Assembly: GCF_000827125.1 (NCBI RefSeq)
Contig: NZ_CP010312.1
Span: 1 to 64,000, forward strand
Reading direction: 5' to 3'
From: Geoalkalibacter subterraneus
GTDB lineage: Bacteria > Desulfobacterota > Desulfuromonadia > Desulfuromonadales > Geoalkalibacteraceae
Length of the DNA stretch: 64,000 nt
The number at the start of each line of letters is the position of its first letter. Within the stretch, counting starts at the first letter, position 1. The notes below the pieces were generated by a model. That model was not told the DNA's origin and searched no databases. It worked only from the letters and a program-made list of their open reading frames with translations. A program made the translations under genes and the position numbers. Below, in pieces: positions 1-8,469 of this stretch.

Positions 1-108
1 ACGATGACTGTCGAACCGGTCACTGTTTCTGTCTCTCCAACACAACCCTTTAAAAAGGACGTTTTTGAGCCCTTTTTCGAGGGTTGTTTGAAGAAAATGC
101 CGGGTTAA
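1..108 (+). other. left edge: possible 3' end of an upstream gene
   Basis: A reading frame is open from base 1 to a TAA at 106-108, and a second frame ends with TAA at 51-53. Either could be the tail of a gene that begins outside the window. The stretch also contains the first regulatory dyad, so only the part before about base 43 is likely to be coding. Nothing in the residues identifies a family. Confidence 0.2.
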
Positions 109-111
109 TAT
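43..111 (+). promoter_or_regulatory. regulatory dyad A and -10 box before traF
   Basis: This is the most symmetrical copy of a motif found eight times. Arms CAACCCTTTAAAAAGG (43-58) and CCTTTTTCGAGGGTTG (71-86) match at 14 of 16 positions when one is inverted. The C of TTTTTC is base 78, and a -10-like TAATAT begins 28 bases later at 106. A weak -35-like TTGTTT lies at 84-89 with a 16-base spacer. It would drive traF-traH-traG. The function is inferred from recurrence and fixed spacing. Confidence 0.6.
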
Positions 112-154
112 GCCAGCATGTTTTCTTTTTAAATTTTTCAAGAAGGGTTTTTTG

Positions 155-1108
155 ATGAAAAAGATACTGTTTTTTCTCGTCTTTTTCTTGATTCTCATCC
201 AGCCTTCTTTGGGATTCAGCGAAGGGCGCTGGTTTGAGCGAAAAGCGGAAGGATGGTTTTGGTATGAGCAGCCCGAAGTCCCCGAAGAAGAAAAAGAGCC
301 GGAACCTCCTTCGATTGTTGTAAAGCCGAAAGAGAAGGAGCCGGTTCCAGAAGAAAAAGAGCCGGAGATCAAAAAAGAGCAAGGCCCCGCTCCGCTGTCT
401 GCAGCGTGGATGCGGGAGAATTTGCCCAAATACAGGGACCTGGCAGTTGACAATCCGACACCTGAAAACGTCTCGATGTATCTGTATCTGCAAAAATATG
501 CGCTCGATAAATCCCAAGTGTTTGCCGATGTCGCCAAGTCGGTTGTGATCTCAGATGCCGTTCTTGACGCCAATACCCGCAGGCCGCTGTCTTCGTTTGG
601 CGGAGAGCAGAAAAACAAAGAGACCAGAAGGGCACGAGCAAAAGTTCTTCATGCCATTTCAAAGCAAGCAGGCCTTTGGTTTTTCTACCAAAGTGGCTGC
701 GGACAGTGTGAGGTTCAAGAGCCCGTACTTTTTTCGCTCAAAGAGCGCTACGGAATCGAGATCTATCCTGTCTCCATTGATGGCAGCGCGCCCCCGGCCG
801 GGATGTTTAAAAACTATGTGGTCGACCAGGGGCAGGCACAAAAGCTTGGTGTGCAAAAAACACCCGCTATTTTTCTGGTGCGCCCCGAGTCCATGGACTT
901 TCTGCCCCTGGGCCAGACGACCATGGCTCGCGACATGCTCGAAGAGCGGATTTTGTTCGCCGCGGGGTCCAACGGATGGATTTCGAAAGAGATGCTGAAT
1001 TCAACTCGTCCGATGGATGCAAATTTTCTTCTGAACACGGAGATACCCCAAGATTCTTTCTCAGAAAAAAAACCTGATGAGATAATCCAGTATCTTAAAG
1101 AACAGTAA
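155..1108 (+). CDS. traF: TraF, thioredoxin-fold conjugation protein
   Basis: A 317-residue periplasmic protein of the F-type TraF family, needed for pilus assembly in F-like systems. I place the start at ATG 155 because it begins a clear signal peptide (lysines, then a Phe/Leu-rich core) and has an AGAAGGG ribosome site at 141-147; an earlier in-frame ATG at 110 lacks both. After the signal comes a Glu/Pro/Lys-rich linker (about residues 30-80), then the conserved TraF region with a thioredoxin-like C-G-Q-C motif at residues 182-185. F TraF itself often lacks the CXXC, so this copy may be redox-active. It is followed 17 bases later by traH, as in other F-type loci. Confidence 0.88.
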   Translation: MKKILFFLVFFLILIQPSLGFSEGRWFERKAEGWFWYEQPEVPEEEKEPEPPSIVVKPKEKEPVPEEKEPEIKKEQGPAPLSAAWMRENLPKYRDLAVDNPTPENVSMYLYLQKYALDKSQVFADVAKSVVISDAVLDANTRRPLSSFGGEQKNKETRRARAKVLHAISKQAGLWFFYQSGCGQCEVQEPVLFSLKERYGIEIYPVSIDGSAPPAGMFKNYVVDQGQAQKLGVQKTPAIFLVRPESMDFLPLGQTTMARDMLEERILFAAGSNGWISKEMLNSTRPMDANFLLNTEIPQDSFSEKKPDEIIQYLKEQ

Positions 1109-1125
1109 AATAAAGGGAATGATCA

Positions 1126-2559
1126 ATGAAACACAAATTCATATCTAAAGCGATCTTATTTTTAGCCCTTGTTCTACCTTTGAATGCAAATGCTGGATTG
1201 TCAGAAGAGTTCGATACAATATTCGGATCAATGTCGAACGTGACAAATCCTGTAGCATACCAGGGACAATCAAGAGGTGTTATCTCTGGAGGATCAGCTT
1301 ACACGAGAAATCCTATGTGGAACGGTGATCTCTTTACGATTAAACCGCCAAGAGTAGATGCTGGTTGTGGTGGAATAGATATGTTTACAGGAAGTTTTAG
1401 CTATATAAACGCTGATCGTATGATTGAAGCGTTTAGAGCTATTGCATCGAACGCGGCAGGTTATGCCTTTAAGATGGCTTTAGAGACCATGTGCCCTACA
1501 TGTAGTGCAGTTATGGGAGAAATTGATAAGATTGCACGAAATCTTAGTAGTATGAATTTTGATTCCTGTCAAGTTGCAACAAAACTTGTAGATACAGCAC
1601 TTCCTTTTCCAACACAACCACAACAATCTGAACTTGGTAAAAAAGTCTCAGATAGGTTCAAACAATGGGGAGAGTATTCTGATGATTTTCAAGCCTGGGG
1701 TTCAGGACTACTTAGGGCTTCTCCTATAAGTGACGCGACTGAAGCTCAAAAAGAGAAGCTTAAAGATGAAAAGATGCTCGGCAATATTGCCTGGGCATCT
1801 TTGACAGAATCCCCGACGCTGGGAGGTTCCGCAGTCATCAGCTGGGCCTCTCACGGCGACAAAGAGATGGCAAAAATCATTATGAGCCTGACAGGCTCTC
1901 TTGTCATAACCGCAGAACAGGATTCAGACACCGATAAGGAAGCGCCCAAAGTTGAAGAATGGATCCCTATTCTCAACATCAAGGACGTGCTTGGCAGCAC
2001 GAAAATCGAAAGACCGAACCTGAGCATCTATTCCTGCCCGGATGACGATTGCATGGAAAAAGCAACGGAGCAAATGGCTATTCCTACAATGGTCGATCGA
2101 GTCAGCACGATGTTTTTTGGCGAAAGCGGCTCCATCGGGATTGTCGAGAAATTCATCACCAACCAGGGTTCTCTATCCGATGAGGAGATGGCCTTTATGG
2201 AGGCTATTCCTATCCATGGAAAAAGGATTCGAGATCTGGCGATCGTGAGCCCAGGGGGGGCGCGCTATTACGCCAAGAGTGCAATTGAGACAATTGCTGC
2301 CGAACTCGTTGACGAATTTATCGCAACAGCTATTCGTTCAATCAGAAAAGCGGCCCATGCTCACAGCTACGAAATGAATACTTCCTTCCTGAAGAAGCTT
2401 GCTGAGCATGAAGATAAAATCCTTGCTGAAATAAAAGAGTATCGAAATCAGGTGGTTTACAGCGGAGCTTTGGATCAGATCTATGAAGGTATTAGAAATT
2501 CGGGAGAGAAGAAAAAGCTTCAGATGGAACCTCCTACTGAAACCAAAAGCAATAAATAG
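1126..2559 (+). CDS. traH: TraH, pilus assembly protein
   Basis: A 477-residue protein with an N-terminal signal peptide ending near NANA. The N-terminal half carries TraH family features: a CGGIDMFTGSFSYI-type stretch and a CPTC pair (around residues 82-128). TraH is a periplasmic or outer-membrane-associated component needed for F-pilus extension, working with TraF and the periplasmic part of TraG. Base composition changes sharply: roughly 1126-1790 is AT-rich with A/T third positions, while 1790-2559 matches the rest of the operon. That suggests the 5' half was replaced by recombination. The gene lies between traF and traG in one operon, with an ATG start and short spacers. Confidence 0.9.
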   Translation: MKHKFISKAILFLALVLPLNANAGLSEEFDTIFGSMSNVTNPVAYQGQSRGVISGGSAYTRNPMWNGDLFTIKPPRVDAGCGGIDMFTGSFSYINADRMIEAFRAIASNAAGYAFKMALETMCPTCSAVMGEIDKIARNLSSMNFDSCQVATKLVDTALPFPTQPQQSELGKKVSDRFKQWGEYSDDFQAWGSGLLRASPISDATEAQKEKLKDEKMLGNIAWASLTESPTLGGSAVISWASHGDKEMAKIIMSLTGSLVITAEQDSDTDKEAPKVEEWIPILNIKDVLGSTKIERPNLSIYSCPDDDCMEKATEQMAIPTMVDRVSTMFFGESGSIGIVEKFITNQGSLSDEEMAFMEAIPIHGKRIRDLAIVSPGGARYYAKSAIETIAAELVDEFIATAIRSIRKAAHAHSYEMNTSFLKKLAEHEDKILAEIKEYRNQVVYSGALDQIYEGIRNSGEKKKLQMEPPTETKSNK

Positions 2560-2573
2560 TCAGGGGCTTTGAA

Positions 2574-5500
2574 ATGACGATGGAAATTTGGAGCATCGGA
2601 GATGCGGAGTATCTAGCATCAATACTGAATTCCGTTGCAATGTTTGTAGGGACAGGAGCGCCGTATCAACTTGCATCGATAGGGATGATTCTCAGCATTC
2701 TGGCGTTCTCGGTGCAAAGCATTCTTCAGGGTGGCAAGTCTGTTCCTTTCCAAAATGTTCTTATTGGCTGGCTTCTGTTCTCTGCACTTTTTGGCCCCCC
2801 GGCAACAGTAATCGTCAATGACGCCTACGAAACGGCGGCTTATCCTGTCGACAATGTGCCCTGGGGCGTGGCGGCAACAGGCCATGTCATGTCTACGATG
2901 GGCTACGAGGTTACTCAGTATATGGAACAGGCGTTTAGCCTGCCCACAATGATAAGCAATGGATTCGCAGCACCTCTTGAAGCGCTGCTTAAAGCCAGAG
3001 ATCTCGATTTTGCAACGGCTTCAGTCGGGGGCAACGACAACGTAAACACCAGTGAAGTGGGAGACATAGAAACATCGATTGTTAATTATATTAAAGATTG
3101 CGTTGCCGTAGGGCTAAAAAGGGAAGAGTTGAATCCTAAACAGATCGCCCTGTCCAACCCTGCCTGGAGCGCGCTTAAGTACAATAGCAATGTTTATTGG
3201 ACAAAAATTCACCTTCCTGACCAGCCTCCTGAGTCCCTTTCATGCTCTGAAGCTTATGCAGAACTTGATAGCTTGTTAAGGAGTGGGGATTTTTGGGTCA
3301 ACTGGGACAATTATCTTTCTTCAACGATAGACAGCACAGACCCTATCGGAGATATGCAGTCAGCAATTAACGCCTTTAGTCTGTCATCAACAAACGCGCA
3401 AAGCTTCATGATAACGTCAATTTTGAGCAAGCTTTATTCAAAAGGCATCAGTCTAAGCCATGCCCAGGATGGAGACGTAGCCGAAGCTATTTTGGTTGAA
3501 AGCGCAAGACAGCAGCGCAATATTCAATGGGCCGCAGAGGGAAGTCTTTTTTCAACAATCGTTCGTCCCATGATGACTTTTTTCGAGGCTTTCTGGTATT
3601 GCCTGACCCCGTTTATGGCTTTTCTGGCGGTTTTTCTGCCCATGGGTCCAAAAATTATCATGAAATACCTAAGCCTTGCCATCTGGATACAACTCTGGAT
3701 GCCGACAATGGCCGTTTTGAATTATTACATCAACTGGACTGTGCAACGAAAATTCGAGCAACTCGGACAAACTTATGCCCTTGATAGCTTCGACGGATTT
3801 TATCTTGCCTCAACCATGCTTCAGGATCAGCTTGCGGTAGCCGGGAAACTCGCCTCGGCAACGCCAGTCCTGACCATGGTCTTGCTGGGGTCGACCTATG
3901 CCGCCGTAAGTCTTTCCGGGCAACTCTCCGGCGGGGATCATGTCAACGAAAAAGCGGTTGCTCCCGATCCTGTCAATACAGGCGCAGGCCTCAATGTCGA
4001 CTCAGCCTTTTCACACAATCGCGTCTCAGGGTCGCGATTCACAGGAGCGAAGGACCTGGCTGGAAGCTTCGATATCGGGCAGAACCTGCAGCAGTCAGTC
4101 AGCTCCGCACAGTCGGCCGTCTCGAGCAGCACCATGAATTTCGGCCAATCCCTGGGGCGCTCGATCTCAAGCGAATTCGGGCAAAGCGACTCTTTGTCCA
4201 ATACACAGGGACTGCATCAAAGACTAAGTGCCTCAAGCAGCCAGACAGACCAGACAATGGCTAAGTGGGGTGCAGACCTGACCAAAGAACTGGGCCTTGG
4301 CCAGCAGCATCAGGATGTAGTCACAGGCTCCCTCCTCGCAAACCTTAAAGCAGGCGGTGGCCCCGGAGATCTTGGCAAGATCCTTGGAGCACAGCTTAGC
4401 GGAAGTGTTAGTGCGAGCATTGGCAACCAATTCTCCGAATCCGGAATTGCCTCGGCCATGGATAGGGTGGCCGGCACCGAAGGGCATCAAGGCAGCCAGG
4501 CGTTTATGGCGCAGCTTGCAGAAAGTGTCGATAAGGATTCCGGATCACAGGCAACCAGCACAGTCATGGGTGGCGAGAAGGTCTCCGATAACGAAAATCT
4601 CACTGAATCGGCACAAAAGGTTCTCAGTGCTCAAGACAGCTACGAGCAGGCAACCTCACACCAGACAGCTTTTGGAGGAAGAAGCAGCGTCGACGCTGTG
4701 ACCCTGGGTCACCAGGCGACCTCCAACCCGCAGTTGATGGAGGAGATGCGCTCGTCACTCGATAAAAGAAAATTGCTTGATGACGCCATGGCCTATGGCC
4801 AAAATCAACTCGGGATGAACGGCAATGCTGGGATGTTTGCCGGAGGCCTGATGATGCTCAACCGATATGCCCAGCAAAACGCAGGCACTGAGGCCGGCAC
4901 GGAAGCCTCCAATGAACTGCTTAATTTCGCGGCTCGGGCCGATGGACGCCAAGGCTTTGATAACCATATCGATCCAAACGCCAACCAGAGCGTGGTTGAT
5001 ACAGGAAAAGTTAAGGGTAAGGCCAATGACGCCCAAGCTGCTGTTCAAACTGGGGTGCCGGGGCCAAGCGATAAGGCACGAGAGCTTGCTGCAGGAGGCC
5101 GCCCCGGCGTCGATGGAAGGATTGCGGACGGTCAGCAAAAGATTGAAAACGGAGACCCCCGCGCTAACCACGCCGAATACCAAAACAGAGTTGCCACTGC
5201 CGCGGCTGGTCAGCAGGGAGCCTTTAACGACAAAGCAAAAGATGAAGCTCTTAACCGTATGGTTGCGAGTCTGGAGAATAAAAGCCCTGCTGGGGTGGCA
5301 ACAGAGGCCGCAAGAACAGCTTTGTCGACAGCCACAGATATGACTAAAAAGGGCTTTGATATTCTCGGAACAACCATTGGTGCTGGCGCCGCAGGAGCCC
5401 TTGGTGGGGCAGAACAAGCATATTACGAATTTCTAGAGCACCAAGAAAAACTCAATCCTAACGGGATCACTCTGGATGAAAACGGAAATGCTGTTGCGAA

Positions 5501-6638
5501 CATAGATGAAAAAGGTCTTCATTTGTATGAAAACCTTATGGAAAAAGTGCAAGTGGCTCGTGATGATATCGCCAATTTCCCGGAGCATGGACAAAAAGCC
5601 ATGAGCGAAGAGCAGCAATCGCTGTTTTCTAAAGGAAAAGAACTTCTGGAAGCTGGCTTGTCTGCAACACCAGCAGTGATGGCGTACCAGTGGTTGGTAA
5701 ATGGGGATGGGGCAGCAACGGCAAATATAGAGAAGCAATGGGATGAGGCGGTTGAGGCTGTTCCTGAAGCCAGCGTTGCTAGAGCTGTCGCGTCTGCACA
5801 CCCCGCTGTTATGCTCTACCAAGAGGTAGCAAACGGCCCAGGGGCAGCAGCGGCACACCTGGGTAAACGAGTAGCGGAGGCTGAGGAACATGTCCCGGAA
5901 TTTAAAATGGTGTCATATCCAATCAAAGGGGCACTGAACGCAATTATGGATAATATGGAGGAGCGTCACGAGGAATGGACACAGGATGCCAGGGAAGAAG
6001 CTCTGGGATATGGCCTCACTCCAGAGCAAGCTGATCTTTTTGCCGCAGTTAGGATGAATGCCCTCTCTCGTGGGCTAGAAGGGATTGTGGGGGGCCTTCC
6101 TTTGGGAGAGCAAATGAACGATATCTATCAGGAGGGAATGTATAAGGAGCAAATAGAAGCCGTTGGCGATCCAAGGATTGCACAATTAATCATGCACGAT
6201 GCAGCCGTTGGTAGCAGCACTTATGTGTCACAAATAGGCAACTTGAACGCAACTGGCGAAGTTGGCAATTTGGACCCCGCCATTCCGAAATCTCCTGCAT
6301 CACCACCAGCATCAGGTGGGGGCGGTCCTTTCCTTGAAGATGGAGGTGGTGGGCCCTCAAAGCCACAAATAGATAACGAAGTTGGCAATTTGGACCCCGC
6401 CATTCCGAAATCTCCTGCATCACCACCAGCATCAGGTGGGGGCGGTCCTTTCCTTGAAGATGGAGGTGGTGGGCCCTCAAAGCCACAAATAGATAACGAA
6501 GTTGGCAATTTGGGTTCCGCCATTCCGAAATCCGCCGTCCGGCCAACATCGGACAGGGGTGGTCCTTCTCTTGAAAATAGAAGTGGTGCCTCCCAGAAGC
6601 CAGATATGAAAAAAGAAGTGATGATGCCTGAGTCCTGA
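2574..6638 (+). CDS. traG: TraG, mating-pair stabilisation/pilus assembly protein
   Basis: A 1354-residue inner-membrane protein. The first 460 or so residues are the TraG N-terminal domain, with hydrophobic segments near residues 20-75 and a cluster at about 325-450. The long C-terminal part is Ser/Gln/Gly/Ala-rich and predicted periplasmic. In F, TraG acts in pilus assembly, mating-pair stabilisation and entry exclusion. F TraG is about 940 residues, so this protein is much longer. The extra length includes Ala-rich segments and a Pro/Gly-rich tail of three 40-residue repeats from residue 1229. It is the last gene of the traF-H-G operon, and a hairpin terminator follows. Confidence 0.88.
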   Translation: MTMEIWSIGDAEYLASILNSVAMFVGTGAPYQLASIGMILSILAFSVQSILQGGKSVPFQNVLIGWLLFSALFGPPATVIVNDAYETAAYPVDNVPWGVAATGHVMSTMGYEVTQYMEQAFSLPTMISNGFAAPLEALLKARDLDFATASVGGNDNVNTSEVGDIETSIVNYIKDCVAVGLKREELNPKQIALSNPAWSALKYNSNVYWTKIHLPDQPPESLSCSEAYAELDSLLRSGDFWVNWDNYLSSTIDSTDPIGDMQSAINAFSLSSTNAQSFMITSILSKLYSKGISLSHAQDGDVAEAILVESARQQRNIQWAAEGSLFSTIVRPMMTFFEAFWYCLTPFMAFLAVFLPMGPKIIMKYLSLAIWIQLWMPTMAVLNYYINWTVQRKFEQLGQTYALDSFDGFYLASTMLQDQLAVAGKLASATPVLTMVLLGSTYAAVSLSGQLSGGDHVNEKAVAPDPVNTGAGLNVDSAFSHNRVSGSRFTGAKDLAGSFDIGQNLQQSVSSAQSAVSSSTMNFGQSLGRSISSEFGQSDSLSNTQGLHQRLSASSSQTDQTMAKWGADLTKELGLGQQHQDVVTGSLLANLKAGGGPGDLGKILGAQLSGSVSASIGNQFSESGIASAMDRVAGTEGHQGSQAFMAQLAESVDKDSGSQATSTVMGGEKVSDNENLTESAQKVLSAQDSYEQATSHQTAFGGRSSVDAVTLGHQATSNPQLMEEMRSSLDKRKLLDDAMAYGQNQLGMNGNAGMFAGGLMMLNRYAQQNAGTEAGTEASNELLNFAARADGRQGFDNHIDPNANQSVVDTGKVKGKANDAQAAVQTGVPGPSDKARELAAGGRPGVDGRIADGQQKIENGDPRANHAEYQNRVATAAAGQQGAFNDKAKDEALNRMVASLENKSPAGVATEAARTALSTATDMTKKGFDILGTTIGAGAAGALGGAEQAYYEFLEHQEKLNPNGITLDENGNAVANIDEKGLHLYENLMEKVQVARDDIANFPEHGQKAMSEEQQSLFSKGKELLEAGLSATPAVMAYQWLVNGDGAATANIEKQWDEAVEAVPEASVARAVASAHPAVMLYQEVANGPGAAAAHLGKRVAEAEEHVPEFKMVSYPIKGALNAIMDNMEERHEEWTQDAREEALGYGLTPEQADLFAAVRMNALSRGLEGIVGGLPLGEQMNDIYQEGMYKEQIEAVGDPRIAQLIMHDAAVGSSTYVSQIGNLNATGEVGNLDPAIPKSPASPPASGGGGPFLEDGGGGPSKPQIDNEVGNLDPAIPKSPASPPASGGGGPFLEDGGGGPSKPQIDNEVGNLGSAIPKSAVRPTSDRGGPSLENRSGASQKPDMKKEVMMPES
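6258..6610 (+). repeat. 120-bp tandem repeat in the 3' end of traG
   Basis: Two units (6258-6377 and 6378-6497) appear identical over their whole 120 bases, and a third (from 6498) diverges after about 45 bases. The unit is a multiple of three and encodes a 40-residue Pro/Gly-rich stretch with SPPASGGGGPF and GGGGPS elements. Identity of the first two units implies a recent duplication or gene conversion. Confidence 0.95.
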
Positions 6639-6652
6639 ACAAAAAGCGCGGC

Positions 6653-6683
6653 AATCCCTCCACTTCAGGATGGAGAGGGATTT
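6653..6683 (+). terminator. terminator after traG
   Basis: AATCCCTC (6653-6660) pairs with GAGGGATT (6675-6682), and the loop can pair further (CCA with TGG). It sits just after the traG stop, with a short T run. Confidence 0.6.
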
Positions 6684-6729
6684 AACAGTTAGCTTGAAAT
6701 ATCACCATAATTAGTCTAATCTGTACAAT

Positions 6730-7083
6730 ATGAATAGATATGTAAGCATAAGTGATGCAGCTAAGGCGCTGGGTGTGTCTGTCACCACCCTGCGCCGCTG
6801 GGAAGCAGCGGGCAAGTTGGTGCCGGAGCACACGGCAGGCGGCCATCGCCGTTACGACTTGGCGAAACTACGTCCCGAGATGTTTCGGGCCGAGGAAGCT
6901 GCGGCGAGACGCACCATCGCCTACGCCCGCGTTTCCAGCCACGATCAAAAGGATGATCTGGAAAGACAAAAGCAAGTGCTGGAGATCATCACGGTCTTTA
7001 GCGCCAGGCTGTATGGCAGCCGCTCGCGCAAAAACCAGAAATCACTTGATAGCGTAAAGAAAGCCGTGGAGGACGCGACATGA
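6730..7083 (+). pseudogene. tnpA: IS607 TnpA serine recombinase, internally deleted
   Basis: A 117-residue product; intact IS607 TnpA is about 190-220 residues. The N-terminus has the MerR-like helix-turn-helix (VTTLRRWEAAGKLVPE) followed by the start of the resolvase domain with the catalytic Ser region YARVSSHDQ at about residues 65-73. At about residue 86 the sequence jumps from the LERQKQVLE motif straight to the family's C-terminal ITVFSARLYGSRSRKN motif. The intervening roughly 80 residues of the catalytic domain are missing but the frame is kept. In relatives a VLE tripeptide occurs on both sides of the lost part, so recombination between short repeats could explain the deletion. It is probably inactive for catalysis but could still bind DNA. 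Confidence 0.8.
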
Positions 7084-8276
7084 TCGTTGCGCACAAGATC
7101 GCGCTTGCGCCCAACAACAAACAGGGGACATATTTCGCCAAGGCAGCCGGGACGGCGCGGTTCGCCTACAACTGGGCGCTGGTCGAGTGGCAACGCCAGT
7201 ATGACGCATGGAAGCAGGACAACAGCCTGCCCAAGCCATCACAGGCGGCGCTGCGCCGTCAATTAAATACCATCAAACGTGAGCAGTTTCCGTGGATGCT
7301 CGAAGTCACCAAAAATGCGCCACAAATGGCGATCATGCAGTTGGGCGATGCCTTTAAGAATTTCTTTGCCGGTCGCGCCAAGTACCCGAAGTTCCGCAAG
7401 AAGGGAGTGCGTGATCGATTCACCCTTACCAACGACCAATTCAGCATCGACGGCTGCCGCATACGCATCCCCAATCTGGGCTGGGTGCGTATGCGAGAGT
7501 CGTTGCGCTTTACTGGCAAGATCCTGTCGGCCACGGTCTACCGTGTGGCCGACCGCTGGTTTGTCAGTATTGCTGTGGACACCCAGGACGATCCACGCCT
7601 GCCAGAAGCCGAAAACCAAGGCGTAGTAGGTGTGGACCTGGGTGTCTCGGCATTAGCAACACTCTCGACGGGAGAAACCATCATCGGCCCCAAGGCGCAC
7701 ACACTATTGCTCAAGCGGCTTCGGCGGCTATCGCGTAGCCTGTCGCGCAAGCAGAAAGGCTCCAGCAACCGAAACAAGGCCAAGGCCAAACTGGCGCGGC
7801 TTCATGCCCGTATTGCGAATGTCCGCTCCGATGCCTTGCACAAACTGACCGCCGACCTAACACGACGGTTTCATACCATCGGGATCGAAGATCTGAATGT
7901 GCGCGGCATGATGGCAAACCGACACTTGGCCCGATCTATTGCCGATATGGGCTTTTTCGAGTTTCGTCGGCAATTGAACTACAAGGCATCGCAACGGGGC
8001 GGGTTGGTGGTCGTGGCTGATCGCTGGTTTCCGAGCAGCAAGACATACTCGGCCTGCGGCTCGGCGCTGAACGACATGCCGCTATCCCTGCGGCACTGGA
8101 TCTGCCCGGACTGTGGCTCGCGCCACGACCGGGATCTGAATGCGGCCAGAAATCTGGCTACATACGCCGTGAGTTCCACGGTGTCAGCCTGTGGAGAGGA
8201 AGGCGCTGGCCGTGCTTGCAAAAGCACGGTGAAACCGGCCTCTGTGAAGCAGGAAATCAGCACTGAACCGGTTTAG
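7080..8276 (+). CDS. tnpB: TnpB, IS607-associated RNA-guided nuclease
   Basis: A 398-residue OrfB/TnpB-family protein, full length. TnpB proteins are omega-RNA-guided DNA nucleases that help the element persist. RuvC motifs are visible: GVDLGVSALAT (first Asp), IGIEDLNVRGM (Glu) and DRDLNAARNL (last Asp). The zinc ribbon is altered: the usual CSxCG reads YSACG, because the first Cys codon is TAC (bases 8047-8049), while the second pair CPDCG is intact. The start overlaps the tnpA end by four bases. The guide RNA of such elements is made from the 3' end of tnpB into the flank, here roughly 8130-8300. Loss of one zinc ligand may weaken the protein. Confidence 0.88.
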   Translation: MIVAHKIALAPNNKQGTYFAKAAGTARFAYNWALVEWQRQYDAWKQDNSLPKPSQAALRRQLNTIKREQFPWMLEVTKNAPQMAIMQLGDAFKNFFAGRAKYPKFRKKGVRDRFTLTNDQFSIDGCRIRIPNLGWVRMRESLRFTGKILSATVYRVADRWFVSIAVDTQDDPRLPEAENQGVVGVDLGVSALATLSTGETIIGPKAHTLLLKRLRRLSRSLSRKQKGSSNRNKAKAKLARLHARIANVRSDALHKLTADLTRRFHTIGIEDLNVRGMMANRHLARSIADMGFFEFRRQLNYKASQRGGLVVVADRWFPSSKTYSACGSALNDMPLSLRHWICPDCGSRHDRDLNAARNLATYAVSSTVSACGEEGAGRACKSTVKPASVKQEISTEPV

Positions 8277-8342
8277 ATACGTCTGAGCAGGTTTGGGTAG
8301 GTCTGATAGAACGGTGTCAATTCCATGTGTCTGCCAAAAAAT

Positions 8343-8406
8343 CTTTAAATAAGGCAGTGAAACGCCCTTTTTCGGCAGCAAAAAGTCTTCTCGAACAGTT
8401 TACTCT
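8343..8406 (+). promoter_or_regulatory. regulatory dyad B and -10 box before the 1866-residue protein
   Basis: The left half AAATA starts at 8347 and the right half TTTTTC ends at 8373 (27 bp across). The -10-like TACTCT begins 28 bases after that C, at 8401. No good -35 box is visible, as expected of an activator-dependent promoter. The next start codon is at 8470. Confidence 0.55.
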
Positions 8407-8469
8407 TGGGTGCAATGAGCATTCTGTTTGTAGGAGGCTTTCTGCTGTTTCGAGAAAGGGGACAAGGCG

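Larger units (their letters stand above)
6690..8300 (+). mobile_element. IS607-type element with tnpA and tnpB
   Basis: The element holds a serine-recombinase-type tnpA and a tnpB overlapping it by four bases, the IS607 arrangement. It lies between the traG terminator and the promoter dyad of the next gene. Exact ends cannot be fixed, because IS607 elements lack terminal inverted repeats and usually insert without target duplication. The right end must lie between the tnpB stop (8276) and the dyad at 8347. GC is higher than in flanking tra genes. The tnpA has lost its middle, so the copy is probably not autonomous. Confidence 0.8.

Noticed and set aside
6190-6663. Pro-rich minus-strand frames over the end of traG
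   Set aside because: They are shadows created by the tandem repeat.
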